Shown here: piece by piece, positions 35,901-43,490 of the stretch
Numbering within the stretch: position 1 is the stretch's first letter
Layout of the letters: each line of letters begins with the position of its first letter
Origin: Elusimicrobiota bacterium
GTDB taxonomy: Bacteria; Elusimicrobiota; Elusimicrobia; F11
Assembly (NCBI GenBank): GCA_022072025.1
Contig: JAJVIP010000027.1
Span: 124,001-188,000 of the forward strand
Direction of reading: 5' to 3'
Length of the DNA stretch: 64,000 nucleotides
Program-made: the position numbers and the translations under genes
Notes under the pieces: model-generated
Seen by the model: the letters and a program-made list of their open reading frames with translations, nothing else
What the model was told of the DNA's origin: nothing
Databases searched by the model: none

Positions 35901-38888
35901 TTCCCAGGTCTGAGTCGACTCGAGTTCGTATGCTTCGCGAATATTCCTCTCCAAGTCATACCCCTCAGGCAAGTGTTCAATTCGGACCTTCTGACCGTCC
36001 TGGTTCGTAAGAGAAGTGGTATCCGCTGAAAAATAGGCGCGGGAATCAGAAGACTTCATCAAATGCCCCAGCAACTCCACATGATGTGAAAAAACCTGTC
36101 TAACCATTTCATCTCGTCCATGAATATAGTTGGTTAAATCCCTGTTCATTGTATAGACAGAGCCAAACCGGCCTTGAAATGCAACTTCAATTTCGTGAAG
36201 AACAGCCCAAACCAATTGTGACACCAAAACAGAAGAGACAACATAGGACGATTTCAGTTCATTGATGCTGTGCGTAACAAAGTCCAGTTGAGTTAAAGCG
36301 AACAATTGCACCAGTCGATCAAGAACCGTTTTAGAATTTGGTCCTTTCTCGATTAGATCAAGCCCCGGTGTTAATATTTTCTCCAACACTCCCCCCGATA
36401 TATCCCAAACAACCAGATCGATTTTTTGTTGCAATTCTTCCGAAAGTGCCCCTTTAGCGCGATTCATGGATTGAATATCAATATCCACCAAGGTTATCCG
36501 CTGAAATTTTTGGGCCAAATCATCCAAGAACCCTTCTTTGACATCACTCGAACCAAGAATGACTGCCCGGTCAAGGGAGACCCCATCTGCCCCCTCCAAT
36601 ATCATTCTTTTGCTGCTTAACAGGTGTGCTGCCCAAGAACCTCCGCTATTGGCATGCCGACGCGCATATCCATTTCCCCATTGCTCAGCGATTTTCTCTA
36701 CAACTTCATTTCGGCTGACCTGAAAAATAGCTCCCAAAAATGCCCCAGAAAGGAGGGTGCGAAAAACCTCCGTTTCATTTCCGACAATCTGAGGAATGAA
36801 AAAAAGAAAAAGAATCGTCGCAACCAACAGCCCACAATTGAAGCCAATGGATATCAACAAGACTTGTGCCATCGCGATTTTGCTGAGACCGCCAGCCACA
36901 GCCAAAGATTGGATGTGATTGTTTTGGTCATAGGCCAAGACGAATCGGAATAAACTTGCGCCGGATGAAACAGTGACTTGGATGCCGTTGATCAATGATT
37001 GATATCCCTTCACGCTCCAATCTGAAATTCCCCTGAGGACGGCGCGGAACCAGTCGGACACGAGCTTTGGGTCAAGGCCTGCGCGCAAACCATCCGCGGC
37101 CATCAGAACAGCCGTTTGCCTGCGGAACGAAGGGTTTGCAACCGGCAATGAGAGGAACAGTTTTTCCCCGGCAAACAATGTGTCGAGCGGGGTTTTCTGT
37201 TGGGTAAAAACACTTAAATACACAGGGCCCTCGCTCATCTCGATTTGTGTGATTTTGGGGACGAAGGTGATGACGGTGTGCCCCGCTTCAACGAGGCGCC
37301 GGTCGATGCCACGGGAGTGGAAACCACCGGTGACCAGAACAGCCAGTGAGTGATCAACCTCCATTCCCTCACCGCTTGCCGGTGATACAGAATTTACAAC
37401 AGGGAGCTGGGGAAGGGCCCCTCCCAGCCTCCCCACTGAGAAACGTGGGGAGGAGTCGGAGTGTGACAATTGCTTTAATAAATTGATCGCCATTTTCACG
37501 TCGCGGATTTCCGCTTCACGGTAAAAGTCCTCAAATGCTCCCAGTGCCTGATTACCAGAAACCGTCTTTTTGTATGCCTCCCACTCGTCTCTCGTCAATG
37601 AAAAATCCACCAATTTCTCCATGAGACTCAGCCGCTTTGATGCCGCCACCAGTTCGCGTTCTTGCGGCGTTTTACAGAGAAGGTTGTAAACGGTTGTTTC
37701 CAGGCTCGCCATATTTGTCATCAGCGCATCCACGTCAACACTGTCCGCTAGAAGAATATATCGGAAGTAATCATCCATTGCTTTGTAACGGGCGAGGGGC
37801 CATCCCTGCTCGTGGCAAAGATCTTTCAGGTATTGATAGAAAGTTGCGTGATTAATGGCCCCTGTTCGAAAGGCCGCGCCGGCCTTGGCAAGGTCAGCGG
37901 CCTCCTTCGTACTTAATTTTTTCGACAAATCATTGAGAAGAAGAGATCGTTCATGTTCCACCTGGGTGAAATTGAGGGACCTCTCCAGCCTGATTGCTTC
38001 TAGGAATGTGGACACCACAAAGGGCAAATCAACAAGATGGCGACTCACGAGTTCAACATACACGCCCATCTCGATTTTCCCTTCGCTATACAGCTCAATC
38101 TTTCCATCAAAATCCAGAAGCGTCTGATTAAAAGTTTTCCTTTTCTCCTGGCGGATGAATTGCTTGGCCCCATCCAATCTCCGGCGGACCTCTCCCTTCA
38201 ACCGGCTGCTCTCCCGCACCGCGCGCACGTTGGCTTGATAGTGCGCTTTATCGTCGATCCCCGTAACGAAAGGCAAAAACTTTTCAAGTTTAGAGTTTGA
38301 GATTTGTGATATCGAGCTTGCCGTCAATACCGCGTACAGGGGTCCCGCAATTTTATTTTCACGAAGCAGATAATCCGCCACGGTGCGCACGGTTTCCGGG
38401 CGTGGAAATGTTCGAAATGCGTCCATGTCGATGGGTCCGAAAGCCCCTTCCAAGGCCAAACAACTCAGTTGGTTTTTGGTAATTAATTCCCGAATCGCCG
38501 CCGCGATATTTTTCTGCGCTTCGGCATCCATATGGATATCTTGGATGTGAATGATAGTTCGAGGTTGAGAATTTGGTGATCGGGGTTTCCTGATTTTCCG
38601 AATGGTTCCGTATCGGAGGAGGGGCTGCATATTTTCAATATTCAACTGATCAATCGACTCGGGGACGAGTTTTTGATTTTCATTTAACTCCCATTTTTTC
38701 AATGACTGCTCGTTGGAATTATCGAATTTTGAAAATTTATTGAAAGCGGAGGCGGCCTGTCGTTCCTTCCAGAAATTGGTTTCGAGGGCGTGCGCCAACA
38801 AGCCATTGGTGCTTGCATAAACAAGACACACAACCACAGACAGTAATGAACGTAAAAAATGATTTGGTTTCAAATATCCATTCCTCAA
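29928..38888 (-). CDS. giant multidomain membrane protein 1 (TIKI-like N-terminus, HExxH region)
   Basis: 2,986 codons. A signal sequence (about 10-35, ending AHA) leads into a TIKI/ChaN-like domain: HIQDIH (114-119), LALEG with Glu147, and VTGGFH with His524 followed by GID. Next: a membrane stretch (about 660-700), a Rossmann/SAM-binding-like region (about 770-960, AVILGSSDVKEG...TLVDIDI), a membrane module (about 1030-1175), five copies of an LGGLY-type repeat (about 1300-1890), a second copy of the membrane module (about 2150-2270), a Cys-His-Asp region (Cys2384/2387, His2422, Asp2440) resembling papain/transglutaminase folds, and a zincin-like HEWCH (2701-2705). The track start is TTG 38888; TTG 38873, preceded by GAGG, is equally possible. 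A minus-strand TATAAT lies at 38906-38901. Residues about 478-492 come from a palindromic repeat. Function unknown. Confidence 0.8.
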   Translation of the reverse strand: MRNGYLKPNHFLRSLLSVVVCLVYASTNGLLAHALETNFWKERQAASAFNKFSKFDNSNEQSLKKWELNENQKLVPESIDQLNIENMQPLLRYGTIRKIRKPRSPNSQPRTIIHIQDIHMDAEAQKNIAAAIRELITKNQLSCLALEGAFGPIDMDAFRTFPRPETVRTVADYLLRENKIAGPLYAVLTASSISQISNSKLEKFLPFVTGIDDKAHYQANVRAVRESSRLKGEVRRRLDGAKQFIRQEKRKTFNQTLLDFDGKIELYSEGKIEMGVYVELVSRHLVDLPFVVSTFLEAIRLERSLNFTQVEHERSLLLNDLSKKLSTKEAADLAKAGAAFRTGAINHATFYQYLKDLCHEQGWPLARYKAMDDYFRYILLADSVDVDALMTNMASLETTVYNLLCKTPQERELVAASKRLSLMEKLVDFSLTRDEWEAYKKTVSGNQALGAFEDFYREAEIRDVKMAINLLKQLSHSDSSPRFSVGRLGGALPQLPVVNSVSPASGEGMEVDHSLAVLVTGGFHSRGIDRRLVEAGHTVITFVPKITQIEMSEGPVYLSVFTQQKTPLDTLFAGEKLFLSLPVANPSFRRQTAVLMAADGLRAGLDPKLVSDWFRAVLRGISDWSVKGYQSLINGIQVTVSSGASLFRFVLAYDQNNHIQSLAVAGGLSKIAMAQVLLISIGFNCGLLVATILFLFFIPQIVGNETEVFRTLLSGAFLGAIFQVSRNEVVEKIAEQWGNGYARRHANSGGSWAAHLLSSKRMILEGADGVSLDRAVILGSSDVKEGFLDDLAQKFQRITLVDIDIQSMNRAKGALSEELQQKIDLVVWDISGGVLEKILTPGLDLIEKGPNSKTVLDRLVQLFALTQLDFVTHSINELKSSYVVSSVLVSQLVWAVLHEIEVAFQGRFGSVYTMNRDLTNYIHGRDEMVRQVFSHHVELLGHLMKSSDSRAYFSADTTSLTNQDGQKVRIEHLPEGYDLERNIREAYELESTQTWEWTLSPQGESEISARISEVRAYLIKKKTASRGDSSGIQAQQDLSNGNPASLLFNALVWCGFSPENSWVKAAGTAGFVGEILGIAWLVLMPDLNSGWYALFIVLVILDSWLGARANKVRGSPDVSYLFMVSAYLIAIFLPAFHAQLLPTVLHLIQVTLFVLAAGYHVLRDWDVIWGDPINWLNRHVDWVSMSVPNPFYLPGVISTIEETVTFRPQPLGIFIPIPKMIFATGKPREPGSPSGLYDLVDPAFVRDLPEDVLRRLEGKTNWSRVEKWIQKELIALLFEIVRKSDVELDDIQRLSRPYFSQTTIPALGKTLGGLYNYYDRINDSGLTTIIFLLSEVGLIEKQKPANRIRSLNELVACVRAGQFSKNGGEIALPWGQLRINVIRELVEDMTAAKIGMPLVAFRALTLEEKKRHVLELTTGDIERCVVPSINQKLGGLLNRYSLRAKKMKNIKTAKWLLFEDIGYLPRDLPPLNRLARSQDLKKLLDCQAIAVGEIPWETVFECNPEFIARLLKELAAVVVYGAQTEEEVEQRVLNVTLPNITGMVRGDYENNPLPGLGRNIGPVLSYIQHHLQQGETANIVIGRLFSVRVRKPSAIYGREALQEAVAINGLGNEFWGKIPSRTIRLLLHELSIVAQKPIDKLVEDDYLGKVLPVLECTLGGLYVHFQKNRSGVVTRLHILRSAGFIMDIAGRALAIRTLQEGLNTNVAKSNRYAAVVRSISNFLKEEHNHQPTRLDSEIDLDPMLAAITEEIEKQDKTSVRKKDLEAWLGALNAYSALVDTQEWMPKAFESPTAAAVLPTNRISSLEDWANGVNYTGEQLYSQLPTRVQRLAVLALSKQVQKPVNELSRQNFQFVNIPILGRNLYGLYQHHYRKRDRSPSTVVEILNSVGFVMDGAIYDSNLQKLKEGAKQFSQKQYKDTSSHLDRLVDFLEHPNANKTCESFDIDFDPGDEIKRVRGLINVSERSSRSKSQTAHLAKLKKWVVALEAYAAITDTMRGMPGIFNEAWQPSFTPVEQDAQEPNQGKNVHLENTTRSSTPSSDAPNSGKIGDLIIRANSNNEDSQPAALELVGLANQFPMQVVDGLIYLLNSNDSGFQIGTYRFLLDNKIWNKYLAGFYGRNPLARNQLSDVLFSMDISDEDAEDENDWPSADPAPAASLVYNTLILLGFDPDEQWVKSAGTIGFTIEIICIGWLAFAPDVDLGWRALFVVLVVADAWTGARANKVRGSPDVSYLLMVSAYLIAIFLPAFHAQPLPTVLHLIQVTLFVLGADLHLSRDVGVIWRGAKSLDWTDFGIRLNDTHMTNRNRINTLIYLYWWKLVLELKGGLQELSAENFSEKTLREVLSKKKNEIFNLHNRFKLLRAGLALLNGREDEFVTLMCYPSPDCGICQQSQKAFERAVQLAGLSNLKVNSEYFHNNQHGVAHVYSILFPNDDDHLAIAVDLSAGQMVSPDKGGHIFVGPPDKYWSIISPIISRRISGLGEEGGRLKKKQLAAQKNYLALERAIETSISRNYSYPSRGYFQAESLVKDLEQITSRSVTPWDSVNLEINRSIQIMEWELKGREPELTESQIQEKFAPEPDRLDSLRPAFPNQSVAQTLVLGRRRLGPRTSDVQFGRYRHWFVPTYIFPFWALPLLDTRTRSLGGFYAPSSSMKENAVIRRRFELAPINQGAIDMLLAPIFGPAVAVAVEARMDLLEFQKTIMHEWCHHFLGFPNVGKYLRALASLVPTQKFIGDRFFSIASNGHYPLSHIAEEVLVRLMVDSRPGGEVRLRDVLMVLRNSGVDFDSLFTSAHSMTTPLDRHMDPLLKLARHVSQYQVADILLPFVILGLEESLAYLRFGDGKYLRKIPNLFLTGAPPFLNRYWAIDHINAGRALVLLGEDGRAALIPVPLKKGVGESSPQIHPNIAAYEVMEEGLLSPDVHGPRTRGDLGEVVNGSPLDLGVGRTTSRPSEKSDDDPPLPTRGSSIQGHWLNPFFSKKRDERKRMGSA
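32090..32240. repeat. 151-bp direct repeat in giant gene 1, copy 1
   Basis: Matches 35423-35573 at exactly 3,333 bp distance with three mismatches in 151 bp. It encodes part of the duplicated membrane module (ARANKVRGSPDVSYL, then SAYLIAIFLPAFHAQ) and ends in a (CG)5 tract. Flanking parts of the module are similar only as protein, so this segment was probably homogenised recently. Confidence 0.9.
35423..35573. repeat. 151-bp direct repeat in giant gene 1, copy 2
   Basis: Second copy of the 32090-32240 segment, in the same orientation and the same reading frame. The distance of 3,333 bp is a multiple of three, so unequal recombination between the copies would delete 1,111 residues without a frameshift. 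Confidence 0.9.
37401..37457. repeat. family C palindromic repeat inside giant gene 1
   Basis: CCTCCCCACTGAGAAACGTGGGGAGG (about 37428-37453) with flanking CCCCTCCCAG matches the arms of the DUF559 element at 47570-48093. In the gene's frame it reads SSPRFSVGRLGG. The same repeat at 47580-47621 would read SSPRFTVGRLGG on the plus strand. It sits just before the conserved VTGGFH motif. Confidence 0.8.
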
Positions 38889-39089
38889 ATGAAGGGAGGA
38901 ATTATATTGAAGGCGTCTTAAATCTCTCTTAAGAAGTTGTAAATTTTTTGGCGGAAGATCCGGAAGGAGATGCCATTAAAATGGTTCATTTTCAATTATT
39001 TAAGACAGCTGATCTCAGCAGTTGTTACAATTCTTGGCCTCTGCCCGGGACGACGACAGTGCGATGTCACCTTACTTCCTGCGTTTGTT

Positions 39090-39956
39090 CTAGTAGCGGC
39101 GGAGGGGTTTTCGGGGTGCGTAATCTTCTTGGACGACTCCCACTTCAGTGGGGTGTTTGATGGTGGGTTCTTCGGCCTCTTTCTCTTGGATTTTCTTAGA
39201 AGAGTGGCTGAATTTTTCCGAAGTTGTTTCAAGGGGTCCATAGTCATCATCCCTCTCTTGTTCGTTGTAATTTTTAGGGTGATTTAATTTTTTCTTGGGT
39301 CCCACTGTTTCTTTCCCGTGATAGATGCGACGACTGGGAGGGAAACTTTCGTTGGACAATTTGAGAGGAACCTTCATTGGCAGGGGAAGTGAGGAATTCT
39401 CAATAACAGCGGCTTCAGCGGGTACCGCTTCTTTCGGTATTTGTGGGACTGGTTTCTCCGGCAATTTGGGAGTCACTGGGGAATCGCTCCAACTCCTCTC
39501 AATTATTTCCTGTCCGGCCGACAAAACCTCTCCTGAGTCCACTTGAATCAAACGGGCATTTATTTCAGTTTTGTCATTCTTCAAATCAATGAGGGTTCCT
39601 GTGATGATCGCTTCAACATCCAGGACGTTGCCAATCTTCCTTAAATTTTCTTGATCGATGATTCCTGTTTCATTCAGTTTCTTTTCAGCCAATAATTGCT
39701 GAATGAGCCGCCGTTCGACCAAATGAACCCCTCTTTTCCCCACCAACAACGTGGTCAATCGTTCGGAAACGATAGAAGACCCGCTGGAAACACGTCCATC
39801 ATGATAAGGGAGCGCCAAAACGGCAATCTTTTTGGATTTTAGAGAGGAAGCTCCCTTCAGGAGAGATTTAGACAGTCCGTCCAGAGAAGTGGCGTGAAGC
39901 AGTTGAAAAACGGCGAGACAAGAAAGACCCAATAAGAAAATTTTCCGTTTTCCCAC
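39090..39956 (-). CDS. FlgO/CsgG-like secreted protein, paralog 1
   Basis: A 288-residue protein with a GTG start directly after the TGA of its paralog. A signal sequence (FLLGLSCLAVFQLLHA) is followed by a FlgO/CsgG-type domain (about 40-150): KKIAVLALPYHDGRVSSGSS, IVSERLTTLLVGKRGVHLVERRLIQ, then VLDVEAIITGTLIDL. The rest (about 155-288) is a low-complexity Pro/Lys/Glu tail without a known domain. FlgO-like domains occur in envelope and flagellar-associated lipoproteins. It lies 201 bp upstream of giant gene 1 on the same strand and may be co-transcribed with it. Confidence 0.8.
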   Translation of the reverse strand: MGKRKIFLLGLSCLAVFQLLHATSLDGLSKSLLKGASSLKSKKIAVLALPYHDGRVSSGSSIVSERLTTLLVGKRGVHLVERRLIQQLLAEKKLNETGIIDQENLRKIGNVLDVEAIITGTLIDLKNDKTEINARLIQVDSGEVLSAGQEIIERSWSDSPVTPKLPEKPVPQIPKEAVPAEAAVIENSSLPLPMKVPLKLSNESFPPSRRIYHGKETVGPKKKLNHPKNYNEQERDDDYGPLETTSEKFSHSSKKIQEKEAEEPTIKHPTEVGVVQEDYAPRKPLRRY

Positions 39957-40583
39957 TCAGCGACCCCAAGGTCCTCGTCCACCGCCACGTCCCCCAGGAT
40001 ATCCAATTCTAATGGCTTCGTTTTCGATGGGTTTTTCCTCAGCCTCTGGTTCCGACTTGGCCGGATGATCGTTTGGGGTGAGTGATCGCGGTTTATCTGA
40101 CCACGAACGTTCCACCACCGCGCGATTGGCCGCCAACACTTCTCCGGTATCTGACCGAAGAACACGCGCATTCAATTCGGTTTGCTCTGATTCCAAATCG
40201 ATGAGGGTACCGGTGATGATCAAATCCACGTCCAAAACTTTTCCGATTTTTTTTGCCGAGGAGGAATCCACCACTCCTGAGTCAGAAAGATGCTGCTCTT
40301 CGAGAATTTTCTTAAGCAAGTTCCGCTCGATCACACGGACGCCTCTGGTTTCGGCCATGTAAGTGGTCAAGCGTTCGGACAATATTGAGGAGCCACTCGA
40401 AACCTTCCCATTGTGATAAGGGAAACTAAGAATCGCCACGCGAGGGCTTTTCATAGAGCGAGTCTTTTTGTGGAAATCTTTGGCGACTTTTCTTAAAGGG
40501 TCTCCTACGGCATAAGAGGGGACAAAAACGGATAGAGAAATGAAGGCGAAAATAAAACCGGAGACAAAATGGGATCGTTTCAT
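39957..40583 (-). CDS. FlgO/CsgG-like secreted protein, paralog 2
   Basis: A 208-residue protein from ATG 40583 (MKRSHFVSGFIFAFISLSVF, signal peptide). The FlgO-like domain at about 45-155 is closely similar to the downstream gene: RVAILSFPYHNGKVSSGSSI, LSERLTTYMAETRGVRVIER, KVLDVDLIITGTLIDLES. The C-terminus is a short acidic stretch ending in a Gly/Arg-rich GYPGGRGGGRGPWGR. The two genes are a tandem duplication whose tails have diverged completely. The open frame extends to 40688 but lacks a signal-peptide-like start there. Confidence 0.8.
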   Translation of the reverse strand: MKRSHFVSGFIFAFISLSVFVPSYAVGDPLRKVAKDFHKKTRSMKSPRVAILSFPYHNGKVSSGSSILSERLTTYMAETRGVRVIERNLLKKILEEQHLSDSGVVDSSSAKKIGKVLDVDLIITGTLIDLESEQTELNARVLRSDTGEVLAANRAVVERSWSDKPRSLTPNDHPAKSEPEAEEKPIENEAIRIGYPGGRGGGRGPWGR

Positions 40584-40780
40584 AAAGTGCAGTCTAAGGA
40601 TGAACGAAACCTTCTTTAAATTCAAGACGAAATTAGTTGAAATTGTCCAGCTTCCAACCCCATTGACCTCATCTGGAGGCGGGGTCACCCATTAGAAGCC
40701 CCCAAGTCTGTGTTTTGTCGCCTAAACTAAATCAAGGATTACGTTGGAATCAGCTTATGCTTCCTGGTGGTGTATCTGAG

Positions 40781-40863
40781 GAACCGTGTGCGGAAAATCT
40801 GCACGTACGGGTCTGTGGGGAGCTGGGGCGGGCAACTGCCCTGGTTTACTCGGAAGTCATTTC
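40781..40863 (+). ncRNA. group II intron 3' remnant (domains V and VI)
   Basis: The 33-base segment 40781-40813 folds like intron domain V: GAACCGT pairs with ACGGGTC around a GT bulge, GCGG pairs with CTGC, and an AAAAT loop closes it. The usual AGC triad is AAC. A second stem follows (GAG CTGGGGC ... GCCCTGG TTTA CTC, about 40820-40854) with an unpaired TTTA, like the branch-point bulge of domain VI. No reverse-transcriptase gene or 5' part is present; the paralog gene begins about 200 bp away. The rest of the 40584-40956 gap shows nothing recognisable. Confidence 0.55.
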
Positions 40864-40956
40864 CAGGTTCAATAGGGAAGAGTCCTGATAAAATATAAAA
40901 ATTAGGATTGCCCACAGTCGACTCAAAACTCAGACTTGACCCCGCCTTCCTCCTTT

Positions 40957-42603
40957 TTAAAATGAAATAAGCGGCGGCTGGCCGGGCAAGGGATTGACGG
41001 AAATATGGGAGGGTTTTTGCCAATGGCGGTCGTCTCGTTTCGGGTGGTCCCGGTTGTAATGGAGTCCTCGGCTTTCTTGTCTGGCCAGAGCGGAACGAAT
41101 CACCAATTCCCCCACCAGAGCCAAATTCCGAAGTTCCAACAACTCTGCCGTTACATGGAAATCCCAATAATATTCCTGGATTTCTTGTTTGAGTAGTTCC
41201 ACGCGGCGAAGCGCCCGGGCCAGGCGTTTATCGGAACGCTCAATGCCCACGTAATTCCACATAATGCGGCGAATTTCATCCCAATTTTGAGAAATGACAA
41301 CCTGCTCATCGGGGTCGCGGGCTTGACCAGGGTTCCAGTCGGGGATCGCGATGCGCGGGAGCGGAACTTGAGCGCGTTCAACGGCTTTCATGGCCGCGCG
41401 ATGGGCGAACACCACACACTCCAACAAAGAATTCGACGCCAATCGGTTCGCGCCGTGAAGCCCGGTGTAAGCCACTTCACCGACCGCAAAAAGGCGTGGT
41501 AAATCGGTTTCGCCCCACTCGTCCACCTTCACTCCGCCGCAAAAATAATGGGCCGCCGGAACCACGGGGATAGGAGATTTGGTGATATCAATTCCGAACT
41601 CCAAACATTTCTTATAAATGGCGGGAAAACGTTTCCGAATGAAGGAGGGCTTGCGGTGGCGAATATCCAAGAAGACGCAATCTTCTCCCCGCCTTTTTAG
41701 TTCCTTATCGATGGCCCGGGCCACCACATCGCGGGGAGCCAGTTCTCTCTCGAGACTGTAACGCTTCATGAATTCTTCGCCGGAGCGAAGCTTCAACAGC
41801 CCCCCCTCGCCTCGAACCGCTTCACTGATCAGAAACGACTTGGCATAGGGGTGATACAGGCAAGTCGGATGAAATTGAACAAATTCCATATTGGAAAGCG
41901 GAACGCCCGCCCGAAAAGCCATGGCCATGCCATCGCCAGTGGCCACATCGGGGTTGGAGGTGTACAAATAGGTTTTTCCGGCCCCTCCCGTGGCCAAAAT
42001 GGTCACCCCCGCTAAAAGGGTGCGAACCTCGCGCGTTTTACGGTCGAGCACATAGGCGCCAAAACAGGCGTTCACCGAACCCAGGTTGTGATGCCGAGGA
42101 GAAAGCAAGTCCACCGCAAAATGGTTTTCGAATATTTTGATGCGACGAGATTCTCTGACACGGGCAATCAGCGTTCGATGAATTTCTTTTCCCGTGCGGT
42201 CGGCCACATGCAAAATTCGCCTGTGAGAATGTCCGCCTTCCAGGCCCAAAGCGAAGGTTTCCGGTTCATCACCTGATTTTTCCCGAAGCGTGAAACGGAC
42301 CCCATTCTCAACCAATTCATGTATTCTGGCGGGGCCTTCAGTCACCACTCTCTCAACGGTTTTTGGGTCACACAAACCAGCCCCGGCCTTGAGAGTGTCT
42401 TTGATGTGGGAGTCGAAGCTGTCATCGGGGTGGGTCACCGCCGCGATGCCGCCTTGGGCATATTCGGTGGCGCCTTCTTCAAGGGGACCTTTCGAGAGCA
42501 AAAATACGCGCCCGCTCGACTCTAATTTTAAGGCGGTCGACAACCCCGCCAGCCCGGACCCAATAACCAAATAATCACAGGAAAGAGTGGCCTTTGTTTT
42601 CAT
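40957..42603 (-). CDS. nadB: L-aspartate oxidase
   Basis: A 548-residue FAD enzyme that oxidises aspartate to iminoaspartate in de novo NAD synthesis. The FAD-binding motif is [15 protein letters not shown] at the N-terminus; [11 protein letters not shown], the active-site segment [27 protein letters not shown] and [17 protein letters not shown] match NadB rather than SdhA. The conserved [12 protein letters not shown] lies near the C-terminus. An extra tail of about 25 residues (ending [11 protein letters not shown]) reaches into the remnant-rich gap. No nadA or nadC is in the window. Confidence 0.96.
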   Translation of the reverse strand: MKTKATLSCDYLVIGSGLAGLSTALKLESSGRVFLLSKGPLEEGATEYAQGGIAAVTHPDDSFDSHIKDTLKAGAGLCDPKTVERVVTEGPARIHELVENGVRFTLREKSGDEPETFALGLEGGHSHRRILHVADRTGKEIHRTLIARVRESRRIKIFENHFAVDLLSPRHHNLGSVNACFGAYVLDRKTREVRTLLAGVTILATGGAGKTYLYTSNPDVATGDGMAMAFRAGVPLSNMEFVQFHPTCLYHPYAKSFLISEAVRGEGGLLKLRSGEEFMKRYSLERELAPRDVVARAIDKELKRRGEDCVFLDIRHRKPSFIRKRFPAIYKKCLEFGIDITKSPIPVVPAAHYFCGGVKVDEWGETDLPRLFAVGEVAYTGLHGANRLASNSLLECVVFAHRAAMKAVERAQVPLPRIAIPDWNPGQARDPDEQVVISQNWDEIRRIMWNYVGIERSDKRLARALRRVELLKQEIQEYYWDFHVTAELLELRNLALVGELVIRSALARQESRGLHYNRDHPKRDDRHWQKPSHISVNPLPGQPPLISF

Positions 42604-42617
42604 AAGTAAAAGTGGGT

Positions 42618-43487
42618 TTACTTCTTTTTGAGGTGGGTGAGATCTTGAAAAAGAACGCCGGCGCCCAAGGTTTGATTGTCGCTGTTGATGATAAAAGTAC
42701 TGTAACCAACCACCATTGAGGAGTTGTCGGGTTTAGAGAGTTCAATTTCTTGTCGATTGACCGACGTTTGGTGTTTTAGTGTGACCTCCAAAATAGCAGC
42801 AAAAGCGGGGTAATGCGGCAGGGCCTTTAACAAGGGTTTCTTGATGGCATCCGTCAAATTCACTCCTAAAATTCGGCAAGCCGCATTGTTGAATTGAGTC
42901 ACAATCCCTTGTGTATCCGTGGAAATAAATCCGCCGCTTAAACTGTTGATAACCCCATTGGTGTACGCCAATAGATTGGCGGTTTCTTGGTACAGCCGAC
43001 AACTCTCCAGAGCCACCGCCACTTGATTGGCCAAATGTTTAAGAAACTCCAAATCGGCTTCACGGAACACACCGTCCACTCGGTTCACCAGTTCCACCAC
43101 CCCCAGGAGTTTTTCCTTCCAGATGACCGGAACACACAAAAGGGACCGGGTTCGTACTCCCGTAATAACGTCCACCGCGCGATTGAAACGCTCATCCACC
43201 TGGGCATTTTCAACCACCGCCGATTGTTTATTTGCGGCCACCCAACCTGAAATCCCCAACTTGGCCTTAAATGGAATTTCTCGAATTAAATTGAGCGAAA
43301 CACCTTTGGACGCTTCGGGTATCAACTCTCCGGTTTCTGGTTTGTAGGAAAAAAAAGTGCCGCCTTGGGCTTTGAGAACATCGCTGCACCGATTGAGAAC
43401 GAACATATACAACTGAGACGGCTCGTGCATGTGGTGGAGATCCGAAAGCGCGTTGAGGAGCGCGTCCATGTGGTAAGTTCCAAGCAT
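42618..43487 (-). CDS. GAF-PAS sensor protein
   Basis: A 289-residue cytoplasmic protein. A GAF domain spans about 20-165 ([60 protein letters not shown], ending [11 protein letters not shown]). A PAS domain spans about 175-285 ([31 protein letters not shown]). There is no kinase, GGDEF or HTH output, so it may be a partner of a separate kinase. It lies between hisS (3-base gap) and nadB (14-base gap) in one operon. Confidence 0.85.
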   Translation of the reverse strand: MLGTYHMDALLNALSDLHHMHEPSQLYMFVLNRCSDVLKAQGGTFFSYKPETGELIPEASKGVSLNLIREIPFKAKLGISGWVAANKQSAVVENAQVDERFNRAVDVITGVRTRSLLCVPVIWKEKLLGVVELVNRVDGVFREADLEFLKHLANQVAVALESCRLYQETANLLAYTNGVINSLSGGFISTDTQGIVTQFNNAACRILGVNLTDAIKKPLLKALPHYPAFAAILEVTLKHQTSVNRQEIELSKPDNSSMVVGYSTFIINSDNQTLGAGVLFQDLTHLKKK

Positions 43488-43490
43488 GAA

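Noticed and set aside
39090-40583. One FlgO-like gene broken by a stop
   Set aside because: Each half has its own signal sequence and complete domain, so they are tandem paralogs and not a frameshifted gene.
40739-41167. 142-codon minus-strand open frame overlapping the end of nadB
   Set aside because: Its C-terminal half is the reverse translation of the intron remnant and the rest is the nadB complement in another frame.
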